From: Algoriphagus sediminis | GTDB taxonomy: Bacteria > Bacteroidota > Bacteroidia > Cytophagales > Cyclobacteriaceae | Assembly: GCF_030403435.1 (NCBI RefSeq) | Contig: NZ_JAUEPH010000001.1 | Location: 372,001 to 436,000, forward strand | Direction: 5' to 3' | DNA: 64,000 nt | Part shown: piece after piece, positions 27,625 to 36,803 of the stretch | Layout of the letters: every line of letters starts with the position of its first letter | Numbering within the stretch: the stretch's first letter is position 1 | Notes under the pieces: generated by a model | What the model was told of the DNA's origin: nothing | Seen by the model: the letters and a program-made list of their open reading frames with translations, nothing else | Database searches by the model: none | Program-made: the position numbers and the translations under genes

Positions 27625-28577
27625 CCTTTCACCTTCTGGTAAAGCCAGGAAAGATCCCATTTCTTTTTGTACCAGAATTTATAAAGAGAATACTTCAACC
27701 CGGAAAGCCCTATTTCTTCACCTATTCTAATCAGTCCATCGGCCGGCTCAAAATTAGCACTCCAAAGGGCATGTTTCAATTCATGAAGAATTCTTATTCC
27801 CAAGGCTTCATTTTCGGACTCATGAGTATTCATCTCTTTGATTTTCTCACAAACTTCTACCGTGCTTGGCAGCATAATAGATTGATACCTTTTGTATTGG
27901 CCTGTAGATAGAGATTTTGGGTGCTTTCTTTTCAGTACCCCTAAGTGGTTAGAAAAAGCAATAGGATATTTCCTAGCGAGTCGTAATTGGATATCGAAAT
28001 CCTCATAGCTAAGATTTCCGTCATAACCACCTTCTTGCTTTAGAATTTTGGTCTGAAAAACTATGGTCGGAGAACAGATAAAATTTTTCTTTATCAAAGT
28101 GACATAGATGTCTCCCAGTTCCTCCATGTCCTCCACCAAATCACCACTTGCATTCCTTTTATAAAAAGTAGAAACCTCGCCCGATTCATCCAGTATATAA
28201 GCATCTGAAAAAACGAAAGCAGCAAAATTCACTCTCTTTAGCCTTTTTATAGACTGTGACAAGTGTTCTGGATAGAGAACATCATCACCTGATAAATCTA
28301 CCACATATGGGCTTTCTACCTTAGCAAGGGCTGCATTGAAAACTTGACAATACGGTTGCTCAGTTTCGTTTGAAATTACCTGAACAGATAAAGATCCAGC
28401 CCTTTTTTCCACCCAATTTTGGATTTTTTCCAAAGTGCCGTCCTCACTACCATTATCGATTACGATTAATTCTTTGCTATAGTGATCCTGTAAGCGAACG
28501 CTTTCTAGCGTTTCTTCAATATACTCCGCATGATTATATGCGATGCATATGACAGTTACACGATCCGAAATCCTCAT
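27621..28577 (-). CDS. Glycosyltransferase family 2
   Basis: 318 residues. The GT-A start RVTVICIAYNHAEYIEETLES, the ELIVIDNGSEDGT stretch and the acidic metal motif DLSGDDVLYPEHL (near 94-106) identify a family 2 inverting transferase using a nucleotide sugar. No membrane helix is evident, so it is likely cytoplasmic or membrane-associated. Last gene of the operon FdtA-like/FemAB-like/GT2. Its ATG overlaps the stop of the preceding gene (TAATG). Donor and acceptor are unknown. Confidence 0.88.
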   Translation of the reverse strand: MRISDRVTVICIAYNHAEYIEETLESVRLQDHYSKELIVIDNGSEDGTLEKIQNWVEKRAGSLSVQVISNETEQPYCQVFNAALAKVESPYVVDLSGDDVLYPEHLSQSIKRLKRVNFAAFVFSDAYILDESGEVSTFYKRNASGDLVEDMEELGDIYVTLIKKNFICSPTIVFQTKILKQEGGYDGNLSYEDFDIQLRLARKYPIAFSNHLGVLKRKHPKSLSTGQYKRYQSIMLPSTVEVCEKIKEMNTHESENEALGIRILHELKHALWSANFEPADGLIRIGEEIGLSGLKYSLYKFWYKKKWDLSWLYQKVKG

Positions 28578-29491
28578 TATAAAATATCCTTGCTCCAGGT
28601 CACCTTGTTGTACTGATCATTTGAAAATCTCGATTTAAAAAAAATCAATTTATGATTAGCCGAGGTCACCCTGTCTGAAGAACCCAAATCTATGAAATTA
28701 ACCTTTAATTCAGCAGCAAGCTTAAAAAGTTGAGTAACCAGAATATCTCCACCATGCTTAATTTTAGCGTCAGGATCAATCGCCGACTTATAATAATAAA
28801 TAGAATCCTCTGTAAGCTTTACGGCGAGGGCAGAGCCTACAAGCCGTTCTTGCTGATAAAGGGAAATTTCAAAATACCAGTCCGGAAAAAGTGAAACCTG
28901 CTGGATCACCTGGGTTTGGTCAAGGTTCTCATCGTATCCTCTCGACTTGTTCCAAACCGCGATTTTATTCAGAAAATCAAAATTATTTATTGAGCTGGAA
29001 TTTACTTTTAAACCCTGGTTTTTAGCCTTTTTTAGAATTTTCGGAGCCTTTTCTTTCAGCCATCCCTTGATTTTTTTCTTTCCCACGAAGAACTGATGGT
29101 TAAGGATCCTATCGACCTTGAATCCTTTTTTATGCAAAAGATATCCTATTAAATCTGCATGAGGCTCATAGGGCTTAGGAGCTTGAATGATTTCTAAGTT
29201 TTTCACCCCTTTATGTTGAAGGTTTTCAATTACCCTCTCCAAAAACCTATCTAAAAGCTCTGAACTAATCTCCTCCAGTAAAATCACACCGCCAAATGGA
29301 GAGTGAGGTAAAGAAATTGCCCGATTTTCGGAATCAATATCAACACTCAGAAGAACTTTACAATTATCTTTTTTGATCCATTCAAAACACAAAAAGTTCT
29401 CATCCCCTTCAGAAATAAAGTCCTCAAACAAATATTTCCGTTTCGGATGAGACTCGTGAGACTTTTTCAATTGATAACCTTGAGCACTCAT
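28577..29491 (-). CDS. FemAB/GNAT-like acyltransferase-fold protein
   Basis: 304 residues. The layout resembles FemAB-type or GNAT-fold proteins used in cell-wall or polysaccharide modification: a WLKEKAPKILKKAKNQGL stretch near residue 145 is followed by a second half containing GSALAVKLTEDSIYYYKSAID and KHGGDILVTQLFKLAAEL, then FIDLGSSDR. A lysine-rich helix and the 'KSAxDP' region match members annotated as GNAT N-acetyltransferases. Both ends overlap neighbours (ATGA with the cupin gene, TAATG with the GT2). It may add an acyl or aminoacyl group to an amino sugar; that is inference. Confidence 0.6.
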   Translation of the reverse strand: MSAQGYQLKKSHESHPKRKYLFEDFISEGDENFLCFEWIKKDNCKVLLSVDIDSENRAISLPHSPFGGVILLEEISSELLDRFLERVIENLQHKGVKNLEIIQAPKPYEPHADLIGYLLHKKGFKVDRILNHQFFVGKKKIKGWLKEKAPKILKKAKNQGLKVNSSSINNFDFLNKIAVWNKSRGYDENLDQTQVIQQVSLFPDWYFEISLYQQERLVGSALAVKLTEDSIYYYKSAIDPDAKIKHGGDILVTQLFKLAAELKVNFIDLGSSDRVTSANHKLIFFKSRFSNDQYNKVTWSKDIL

Positions 29492-29919
29492 CTTCCCATG
29501 GCTAAAAACTCCTCAAAATCACGTATATAATCACCATCTTCAAATGGCTCATTACACATTCCTAGCAAGACTGCTCCACTTTCAAATTTGGTTTGAATCC
29601 AATATTTAGGAGGTAGGTAAAAACCCTCATAAGGGTTTTCTAAAGTGAAAGCTTTTGTATTTCCCGCAGTGTCGGTAATCTTAAGAGAAATCTTTCCTTT
29701 GATAGCTACAATAACCTGACCTTCCGATCGGTGAGCATGATTTCCCCTGGTTTCATCCTCATCCACGTCATACACCCAAAAGCAGCGTTGAATTCCTTCC
29801 GGGAAAATTTCATTTTTCTGCCAAAAACTCAACTTTCCCGTTGGATCCCCTTTGATCCCAAAATCAAAAACGAAGGGAATCTGAGCTTGAAATTGAGCGA
29901 GTTGTTCTTGAGATAGCAT
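29488..29919 (-). CDS. FdtA/QdtA-family cupin (dTDP-sugar 3,4-ketoisomerase-like)
   Basis: 143 residues from the ATG at 29919 (a TTG codon just upstream could add one residue). The hallmark RGNHAHRSEGQ (near residues 58-68) supplies the catalytic His pair of FdtA-type ketoisomerases, which convert dTDP-4-keto-6-deoxyglucose to its 3-keto isomer. The WIQTKFESGAVLLGMCNEPFEDGDYIRD block also fits. The usual partners (FdtB aminotransferase, rmlA/rmlB, a FdtC acyltransferase) are not in the window, so the substrate must come from a gene set elsewhere. First gene of the three-gene operon. Confidence 0.85.
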   Translation of the reverse strand: MLSQEQLAQFQAQIPFVFDFGIKGDPTGKLSFWQKNEIFPEGIQRCFWVYDVDEDETRGNHAHRSEGQVIVAIKGKISLKITDTAGNTKAFTLENPYEGFYLPPKYWIQTKFESGAVLLGMCNEPFEDGDYIRDFEEFLAMGR

Positions 29920-30003
29920 CAATCTAAAATTAAGACAATTGATGCTACTTTAAAGTTAGCGAAAGGTTATTTTTCGGTTTCATTTTACCAAAGGCAAAAA
30001 ACA

Positions 30004-30627
30004 ATGAACTCGGAAGACCTCCCCTCCGAATCCGATAGTTTTCTCACCCTGAGCAAAAGTAGCTCTGGTCTTTACAAGGATCGAAATAGCAAGTTTTATT
30101 TTCATGCTTTCCCGGTTCGAGATGAGGATGAAGTAAAAGAAAAATTAATTGAGCTGAAGAAGGAGTTTTATGATGCAGGCCATCATTGCTACGCTTTTAT
30201 GCTAGGAAAGGATCAAGAACTATTTAGAGCCAATGACGACGGTGAACCACATAATTCTGCCGGAATTCCGATACTGGGCCAGATAAAATCAGCCAATCTC
30301 ACAAATGTTCTTATTGTGGTAGTGCGTTATTTTGGTGGGACAAAGCTAGGGGTTAGTGGCTTGATTCAAGCCTACAAAACCTCAGCTCAAATGGCAATTG
30401 AGGCAAATGAGATTGTCGAAGAGTTTTTAATGGGGAGTGTGACCCTGCAATTCCCCTACCCCGCCATGAATGAAATCATGAAGCTTGTAAAATCCCTAGA
30501 TCTGGAAATCACAAATCAGGAGATGCACCTGAATTGTCGAATGACTATAGAAATGAAAGCAAGCCTTGAGAAGGAAGTGCTTGAAAGACTTAACTTAATA
30601 AGAGAAGTTGAGATTATTAAGAGTTAA
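30004..30627 (+). CDS. IMPACT/YigZ family protein
   Basis: 207 residues, typical of bacterial YigZ. The N-terminal UPF0029 (Impact_N) domain shows AGHHCYAFMLG, NDDGEPHNSAGIPIL and VVVRYFGGTKLGVSGL, all signatures of the family. A DUF1949 C-terminal domain follows from about residue 140. The eukaryotic homologue regulates Gcn2; in bacteria a role in translation or nucleotide binding is suspected, not proven. It converges on the exonuclease gene with an 11-base overlap. Confidence 0.92.
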   Translation: MNSEDLPSESDSFLTLSKSSSGLYKDRNSKFYFHAFPVRDEDEVKEKLIELKKEFYDAGHHCYAFMLGKDQELFRANDDGEPHNSAGIPILGQIKSANLTNVLIVVVRYFGGTKLGVSGLIQAYKTSAQMAIEANEIVEEFLMGSVTLQFPYPAMNEIMKLVKSLDLEITNQEMHLNCRMTIEMKASLEKEVLERLNLIREVEIIKS

Positions 30628-31219
30628 GAAGGTCATCCAGGTAGCCCTGACTTTTCAACTTTTCGTAGACTTCCAAACAGGCCCAGGCATCTGTAGCCGC
30701 ATATCTAAGCTGTTTTTCCGTTAATTCTTCCGCCTCCCAGTTTGAAACTTGCTCTGACTTAGAAATACGGATCCCTAGTACCATTGCGGAAAGATTTCTT
30801 ACACCTACATTATGAAACCCCACTTTTTTTAATTCATCATTCAAGTCAAAAAAAGACTCTGGATAAAACCCATTCGTGATTCTTTTTAGCGCAATTAAAT
30901 CATCGTGAACTGCAGCACCGACTTTAATGATTCTCTCCTTCTCTAAAACGTTCCGGATTTTTATGGGAAAGCCAATATGATTCAATCTGAATAGAAAGGC
31001 TTGCTCAGAGGTAGAAATCTGAAGTAAAGAAACCTCATTCCGTTGTCCTTTTTTAAAGGTAGGTTTTGTTTCTGTGTCAAAACCAAGAATACTCTGAGTA
31101 TTTAAAAACTCAGCGATATCATCTATTTCCTCCTCATTATCAATTAAAAATATCTCCCCCTCGAACTGTCCAAGAGGCAACTCATTTACCTCTTCTTTTG
31201 AAATTCTCATTGGTATCAT
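30617..31219 (-). CDS. RNase D-like 3'-5' exonuclease (DEDD family)
   Basis: 200 residues holding a single DEDD domain with no HRDC domain, so shorter than RNase D. Exo I is GFDTETKPTF (D48, E50), Exo II contains AAVHDDLIALKR, and Exo III is YAATDAWACLEVYEKL. This pattern (D-E-D-D-y) uses two metal ions to remove 3' nucleotides. It could act on RNA or DNA. The start overlaps the stop of the nhaC gene (ATGA), so it is translationally coupled to it, although no functional link is obvious. Confidence 0.85.
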   Translation of the reverse strand: MIPMRISKEEVNELPLGQFEGEIFLIDNEEEIDDIAEFLNTQSILGFDTETKPTFKKGQRNEVSLLQISTSEQAFLFRLNHIGFPIKIRNVLEKERIIKVGAAVHDDLIALKRITNGFYPESFFDLNDELKKVGFHNVGVRNLSAMVLGIRISKSEQVSNWEAEELTEKQLRYAATDAWACLEVYEKLKSQGYLDDLLNS

Positions 31220-32676
31220 ACCACTTTCACTTTCTCTTCATCATACATTCTGATTCCTAACTTCAAATATCCAAAAAGGATAGTCATAAAAGGACTAATA
31301 ATATTAAAAAAGCAATAGGGGGCATAGGTTAAGGTAGCCACTCCCAATACTGAGGCCTGGGTGGCTCCACAGGTATTCCATGGCACCAAAACCGAGGTAA
31401 CGGTGGCGGAGTCCTCCAAAGTTCTACTTAGATTTTCAGGCTTCAAACCACGCTTTTTGTAAACATTGGCGTACATCCGACCAGGAACCAAGATGGCCAG
31501 ATATTGGTCCGAAGTGGTTACATTAAAGAATAAGCAGGTAGCAGCTGTCGAAGCTATCAAGGATCCCACACTATGAACTTTTCGTATCACTGCTTCGGCC
31601 AAAACCCTTAGCATCCCAGTTACCTCCATAATTCCTCCAAAAGCCATGGCACACACAATCAACCAAATGGTGTTTAACATACCTGACATACCTCCAGTCA
31701 CTAATAATTCATTTACCACAGCATTTTCTGTAACTATGGCAATCTCTCCATAAAGAGCCATCATAATCGCCTTGAATGATTGGTAAGCGAATGAACCATC
31801 TTCATTTGCAATAATCCTGATTACATCAGGTTGAAAGATTAAAGCAAAGACGCCACCTAGAATAGCACCGGCAAATAAGGCTGGAATGGCGGGCACTTTC
31901 TTAATAATCATGCCCAACACTGCCACAGGAACTAAGAATAACCAACCTGAAATATTGAATTTACCCAGAATGGCTTCCGAAATAACTGAGACATCATTTA
32001 AACCTCCTTCAGGCGTATAATTCACGCCAATAATGGCGAAAATTATTAAAGTAATGGTGATTGAAGGTATAGTGGTCCTAGCCATATACTTAATATGGGT
32101 GAAAAGATCAGTTCCAGCCATGGCCGGAGCTAAATTGGTCGTATCTGAAAGAGGAGACATTTTATCCCCAAAATAGGCTCCGGAAATAATGGCTCCAGCA
32201 ATAATGCCTTCCTCAAAACCCAAAGCTCTACCAATCCCCAATAGGGCTACTCCGACTGTGGCCACAGTGGTCCAACTACTACCTGTTGCAAGTGAAACAA
32301 CCGCACTTACAAAGCAGGCAGCGATCAAGAAAATCGTTGGATTTAATACCTTCAGTCCATAATAAATCATAGCCGGTACTACCCCACTCAGCAACCAGGT
32401 GCCAGCAAGTGCTCCGATCAGAAAGAGAATCAGTATGCTGGACATTGCGGAGCTGATGCTTTTGACTATCCCCTCTCTAAGCGTCAACCAATTATACTTC
32501 AATTTAAAAATAGCAACTCCTGCAGCCACTGCAGCGGACAAAATCAGCACGATTTGATTGGAACCAGAAAGACCATCAGTTCCAAAAACCTGGATATTTA
32601 TGATGAGAAGAACGATCAGAAAAGTAAGGGGAATAAGCGCGTCAATTACTTTTGGGGTTTTCGTCATTCCTTCCAT
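31216..32676 (-). CDS. nhaC: Na+/H+ antiporter, NhaC family
   Basis: 486 residues with about eleven to twelve hydrophobic helices. The conserved motifs GAIISGAYFGDKMSPLSDTTNLAPA and the C-terminal VPWNTCGATQASVLGV identify NhaC-type antiporters, which expel Na+ in exchange for protons and support growth at alkaline pH or in salt. A marine or saline habitat would fit but is not proven. It is 50 bp downstream of the PuuB-like oxidase gene, and its stop overlaps the exonuclease start. Confidence 0.92.
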   Translation of the reverse strand: MEGMTKTPKVIDALIPLTFLIVLLIINIQVFGTDGLSGSNQIVLILSAAVAAGVAIFKLKYNWLTLREGIVKSISSAMSSILILFLIGALAGTWLLSGVVPAMIYYGLKVLNPTIFLIAACFVSAVVSLATGSSWTTVATVGVALLGIGRALGFEEGIIAGAIISGAYFGDKMSPLSDTTNLAPAMAGTDLFTHIKYMARTTIPSITITLIIFAIIGVNYTPEGGLNDVSVISEAILGKFNISGWLFLVPVAVLGMIIKKVPAIPALFAGAILGGVFALIFQPDVIRIIANEDGSFAYQSFKAIMMALYGEIAIVTENAVVNELLVTGGMSGMLNTIWLIVCAMAFGGIMEVTGMLRVLAEAVIRKVHSVGSLIASTAATCLFFNVTTSDQYLAILVPGRMYANVYKKRGLKPENLSRTLEDSATVTSVLVPWNTCGATQASVLGVATLTYAPYCFFNIISPFMTILFGYLKLGIRMYDEEKVKVV

Positions 32677-32726
32677 CTAGCAGTTTTTGTGAATTAAAAC
32701 ATTGAATCTAAGTAAAAAAAATCATA

Positions 32727-33851
32727 TTACATTTTGGACAGTAATTCCGACATTTCCTTCCCCACTTGCCATCCTATTGCCACCCCCATTCCCCCAAGTC
32801 TTACTGCTACTGCTGCTCTGTTACTTATGGGTTTAATGATTGGTTTTTTGGTTTGACCAAAACCCATGATCCCGGTCCATTCCATGTCCCATTCTACCAG
32901 TTTTCCAGGTAGTAGCCTTTGTTCTGTCAAAGATTTAAGGTGATTCCTAATCCTGTCATTCGCTAAAAACTCTTCTGTTTCTTCCTCTTCAAAGGCAATA
33001 TTTCGCCCGCCCCCAATCAAAAATCTGTCATCAATTTTCCGAAAATAAACATATCCCTTATCCACATGAAATGAGCCCTCCCATGGAATGACTCCTTGCA
33101 TCGGTTTAGATAAAAGGATTAATCCTCTACCTGGCTTAACTCCCAAGGATGTTACAAGGCTTTCAGCAAATGCATTTGTACATACTGCTATATTATGTCC
33201 TTCGAAGGAAAGTTGCCTGCCCATAGGGTCCTTTGCATGAGCCTTTCCCTTTTTGGCATTGATATTTGAAACATTTATTCCTGTAAGAATTCTTACTCCT
33301 TCCTGGTTCGCTTTATTCCATAGATTGAGCATGTACTTACCTGGATCCAATTCACCCTCAAATTTATTCTTCACAATGGCCTTTGTTTCAGCGGAGAAAC
33401 CAAAGCTTTCAGGCTTGGGCTCCAGGGAAAAAACTTCGCTCCCAAAATATGGATATAACATTTGATTGATCTTTGGTATGGAGTCCAGAGCTTTTATGTT
33501 TCCTTCATCTAATAGCTCAAATCCACCCGTGCCCAGATAATCCAGATTCACATCACCGAACTCCGAACGGATACTTTTCAAGCCCATGTAGCGTCTTTCT
33601 ACCAAGGCAAGCACTTCCTCTTCCTTCATATGGTCCAAATCATCCAAAATTTCAGTGAGACTACCGAAGCAGGCAAAACCAGCATTTCTAGTGCTGGCTC
33701 CCGTAGGAAACGCACCTCTTTCCAAAACCAATACTTCTCTCTGAGGGTAAATTCGCTTATAATGTATGGCAGTGGACAAGCCTACAAAACCAGCTCCAAC
33801 GACTACCAAATCCACTTTCAACAGATGTTTTTTCTCCCAATAACTTAACAT
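32727..33851 (-). CDS. FAD-dependent oxidoreductase (PuuB-like)
   Basis: 374 residues. The Rossmann motif VVVGAGFVGLSTAIHY near residue 15 is followed by ERGAFPTGASTRNAGFACFG, a block seen in gamma-glutamylputrescine oxidase (PuuB)-like amine oxidases. The C-terminal GGMGVAIGWQVGKEMS completes the flavin fold. The substrate is not determined; other puu genes are absent. It diverges from the Mpo1-like gene across 75 bp. Confidence 0.82.
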   Translation of the reverse strand: MLSYWEKKHLLKVDLVVVGAGFVGLSTAIHYKRIYPQREVLVLERGAFPTGASTRNAGFACFGSLTEILDDLDHMKEEEVLALVERRYMGLKSIRSEFGDVNLDYLGTGGFELLDEGNIKALDSIPKINQMLYPYFGSEVFSLEPKPESFGFSAETKAIVKNKFEGELDPGKYMLNLWNKANQEGVRILTGINVSNINAKKGKAHAKDPMGRQLSFEGHNIAVCTNAFAESLVTSLGVKPGRGLILLSKPMQGVIPWEGSFHVDKGYVYFRKIDDRFLIGGGRNIAFEEEETEEFLANDRIRNHLKSLTEQRLLPGKLVEWDMEWTGIMGFGQTKKPIIKPISNRAAVAVRLGGMGVAIGWQVGKEMSELLSKM

Positions 33852-33926
33852 GTGATTGAAGGTCAGAATTTTTGTCGAGATTTAATTAATTTGAATTTCA
33901 ATTGAATTCTTAATCACCAAAGTTTT

Positions 33927-34406
33927 ATGAGAAAAATAGATGAACTGCTAAATGAATATGGATTAAGCCATCAAAATTCAACCAATAAATTAATTCACTG
34001 GGTTTGTGTTCCAGCTATTTTTTTTAGCATAGTAGGTCTGGTATACAGTATTCCAGCAGGTCCTCTTCCTGATCTACTACCCTTTCTTGGAAGTTTTGCA
34101 AATTGGGCAACCATCGCATTGGTCTTAGTTCTGATTTATTATGTAAGCCTTTCGGCGCCCCTTGCCTTGGGAATGCTATTCTTTTCTGCACTCTGCCTGG
34201 CCGTGGCAAATTTTCTGGACTTAGCCTTTCCAGGAAAATTGTGGATGATAAGTATTGGGATTTTTGTAATCGCTTGGATATTTCAATTTTACGGCCATAA
34301 AATAGAAGGAAAAAAACCCTCCTTTCTGAAGGATGTACAATTCCTCATGATTGGTCCCGCATGGTTAATGCACTTCATTTATAAGAAAATTGGAATCGCC
34401 TATTGA
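33927..34406 (+). CDS. Mpo1-like (DUF962) membrane protein
   Basis: 159 residues with about four membrane helices. The histidine-rich signature is intact: YGLSHQNSTNKLIHWVCVP (His15, His24), FYGHKIEGKKPSFL near residue 122, and WLMHF near 150. Yeast Mpo1 is an iron-dependent dioxygenase that shortens 2-hydroxy fatty acids by alpha-oxidation, so the same chemistry is plausible here in the inner membrane. Bacteroidota make sphingolipids with 2-hydroxy acyl chains, which could supply substrates. The stop overlaps the convergent patatin gene by 7 bases. Confidence 0.82.
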   Translation: MRKIDELLNEYGLSHQNSTNKLIHWVCVPAIFFSIVGLVYSIPAGPLPDLLPFLGSFANWATIALVLVLIYYVSLSAPLALGMLFFSALCLAVANFLDLAFPGKLWMISIGIFVIAWIFQFYGHKIEGKKPSFLKDVQFLMIGPAWLMHFIYKKIGIAY

Positions 34407-36670
34407 TTTTTACGCATTTCTCGACTGACTTCTTGGAGTCGCTCTAAGGCGGCTCTATTTTTTTGCGTTTTAATATTATCCAAAATGGATTTCTTCTCAC
34501 GAGAAGTTAACCGCCAATTTAAAGAAGCTCTCTGCATGTTTTCTTGATTGGCTGTTAAGTCCTCACTTTGCAAAGCCTCTGGGTTGTACTCAAATTCTAT
34601 TTTTTCGATTTCAAAAGGCATGCTTTCATTCATATAGTTATGCAAAACCTCATTTTGGATAGTCTGTATGTTATCCCAATTCGAATAAATATTCCTTAAT
34701 GGAGTGAAAAGTTTTTGAGCAATCTTAGGAGGAAGGGTCTCCGGAATTTCCATAGACTTCTCTGAGTCACGAATAGTGATCAAAACCACTCCTGAGGTAT
34801 TTTCATTTATCCATTCCTGAAAAACATAAATGAATCTAAGCGCATCCTGTATCCCAAAATTATCCGATAAGCCTGTATCCATAGTTTCCATAATAGGTTC
34901 AGAGGGAAGCTGTACATTTGGAGTTATAAAGGGAAAAGTAGCAGACATCCTTAAAGCAGTAAGAAATCGCAAATCTTCTGGGTCGTGTTCAGCAAAGAAC
35001 CTCATGAAATCTACGCTCTGAAGCTTTTCATTTTCTCCTGTAAGCCCCATCAATGAAGTTCCGAGAAAGCTCATAGAATGCGGGGAAATCACAAGTTTTC
35101 TTCCATCATTAGTAATCAAAGTGGAAACTGGCATTAATGGGATTACACCTCTGAATTCTAAATCAGTATAGCTGGAAATTGGCTTATCCAGAACCATTTG
35201 GGTGTTTTCATTAAACTGCCGCTCAAATGCAAAGCCTCTATCCTTGAGATATCGCCGACCATTGTATTCGAAATATTGGTTTCTAATAATTAGATCATTT
35301 ACCAGAAGGGTGAAAATGATTGGGTTAAGGTTATCAGTAGATAGTTGATCTAAATAAAGACTAGAATCTGGTCTATAAGTCGGGTCAGAAAGAGAACGCA
35401 AATATATTTCCCGAAAAAGAGCTTCGCCCAGAACGCCCCCCGAAGCCCCAGTCATGAGTTCGATGTTTTTGATTAAAGATCCATCATCAATCCTATAGAT
35501 GTGCTGCAGGACATTCAGCGTCCAAAGTGCTGATCTTTGTCCCCCACCACTAGCGGCGACTATAAACATTTTTGGAGAAATGCTATCATTAAACTGCCCC
35601 CTCCAATTATCAAGGATTTTTATAAAATTTGATTTGTCCTTTTCCAGAGTATCTGGATGAACCAATTTTCTTAGACGGTTTAGGGTATACTCTGCAGGCT
35701 CTCTTTGATAATCCAACCCGTAAGCTTCATGTGGCCGATTAAGGAAATCATAATTTGAAAAGTAATTTAGCACCAAAGCAAAACCAATAATTGCAATGTT
35801 AGTCCAAGAACGGAACCAAAAGCTCACAGCTCCAAAAGCCATCATAAGGATCGAAAAAAGGATCAAAACGCTTAAGGCAGCCGGTAATTGAAAAACTGGA
35901 ACTTCTTTAAAGAAACCTAAGACCAAAACCAACCCAATGAGGAAAACCTGAATAAAGAAAAGATTGAGGTGATTTTGATTGAAAACTTTCAGGAGTTTTG
36001 CCGCCTCGAACCTTGAAATATCTCCTCTAACTGGTTTAAGTTTTAAGCCAAAGGTAAGATAGGTTTCTACTATCTGGTTTTCTTTACGCATTTCTCGGTA
36101 TTGAGTCAATGCGCGTGTTCTGGTGAGTTTCACCCTCCTTAGCCTTTTATCTACAGACCCTGAAAAAAGAACAAAGAATCCCTTATTTGTAAGGGCGAAG
36201 TACCCAAAAATAACTCCAATGGTTAAAACACTACCCAGTGAAAACGATAGAAAGTAATAGAGCATTTCCCAATCACTTTCCAATTCATTTCCCCTTTGAA
36301 AATTCAAAAAAGCTAGGATATAAGTCAGAAAAAAAACAAATGGGATGATGGAGTTATTGACACAAAAATGTAAAAATGGCCGATCTAGAATTGCCAAAAA
36401 TGGAAATCTGCGACCATCCAAAATATAGGTGGTCATATGGAAAGCCATGGTCAAAATAGCCGCTCCGATCCCCATAAGAAAAAAACTCAGCCAGGAAACC
36501 TGATGAAGATATTCAGGATCTAAAAAGAGGTAAGGAATCCCAAGAGTAACTCCAACCTTTTGGAAAATCACCCCAAATAATATTCCCCACACCAAAACCA
36601 GGGTCAGGTTCTTTTGAAGGTGAAGCATGAACAGCTGGATGGGAAAGCTCTTCCAGATTTTATGCAGCAT
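34400..36670 (-). CDS. Membrane-anchored patatin-like phospholipase
   Basis: 756 residues. The N-terminal half (about 1-330) carries around seven hydrophobic helices; the C-terminal half is a patatin domain. The oxyanion loop is AASGGGQRSAL (near 371-381), the nucleophile elbow is GASGG with Ser410, and the catalytic Asp is D598 in MDTGLSDN, where most patatins have DGG. The Ser-Asp dyad would hydrolyse acyl lipids. A C-terminal tail rich in Lys, Asn and Gln follows. Such long, multi-helix patatins are less common than soluble or barrel types. It stands alone, diverging from DUF4494 across 133 bp. Confidence 0.82.
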   Translation of the reverse strand: MLHKIWKSFPIQLFMLHLQKNLTLVLVWGILFGVIFQKVGVTLGIPYLFLDPEYLHQVSWLSFFLMGIGAAILTMAFHMTTYILDGRRFPFLAILDRPFLHFCVNNSIIPFVFFLTYILAFLNFQRGNELESDWEMLYYFLSFSLGSVLTIGVIFGYFALTNKGFFVLFSGSVDKRLRRVKLTRTRALTQYREMRKENQIVETYLTFGLKLKPVRGDISRFEAAKLLKVFNQNHLNLFFIQVFLIGLVLVLGFFKEVPVFQLPAALSVLILFSILMMAFGAVSFWFRSWTNIAIIGFALVLNYFSNYDFLNRPHEAYGLDYQREPAEYTLNRLRKLVHPDTLEKDKSNFIKILDNWRGQFNDSISPKMFIVAASGGGQRSALWTLNVLQHIYRIDDGSLIKNIELMTGASGGVLGEALFREIYLRSLSDPTYRPDSSLYLDQLSTDNLNPIIFTLLVNDLIIRNQYFEYNGRRYLKDRGFAFERQFNENTQMVLDKPISSYTDLEFRGVIPLMPVSTLITNDGRKLVISPHSMSFLGTSLMGLTGENEKLQSVDFMRFFAEHDPEDLRFLTALRMSATFPFITPNVQLPSEPIMETMDTGLSDNFGIQDALRFIYVFQEWINENTSGVVLITIRDSEKSMEIPETLPPKIAQKLFTPLRNIYSNWDNIQTIQNEVLHNYMNESMPFEIEKIEFEYNPEALQSEDLTANQENMQRASLNWRLTSREKKSILDNIKTQKNRAALERLQEVSREMRKNQ

Positions 36671-36803
36671 GAGCTAATCTTTGGACATAAATTAATCAAA
36701 AAAATTGAACTCAACCGATCCAGAACATTGCTTTAAAATTTCATTTTAATCTGGTTTGAGCTTCAACCAATATCGGTTACCTTCACATCCTAAAATTTAG
36801 AAT

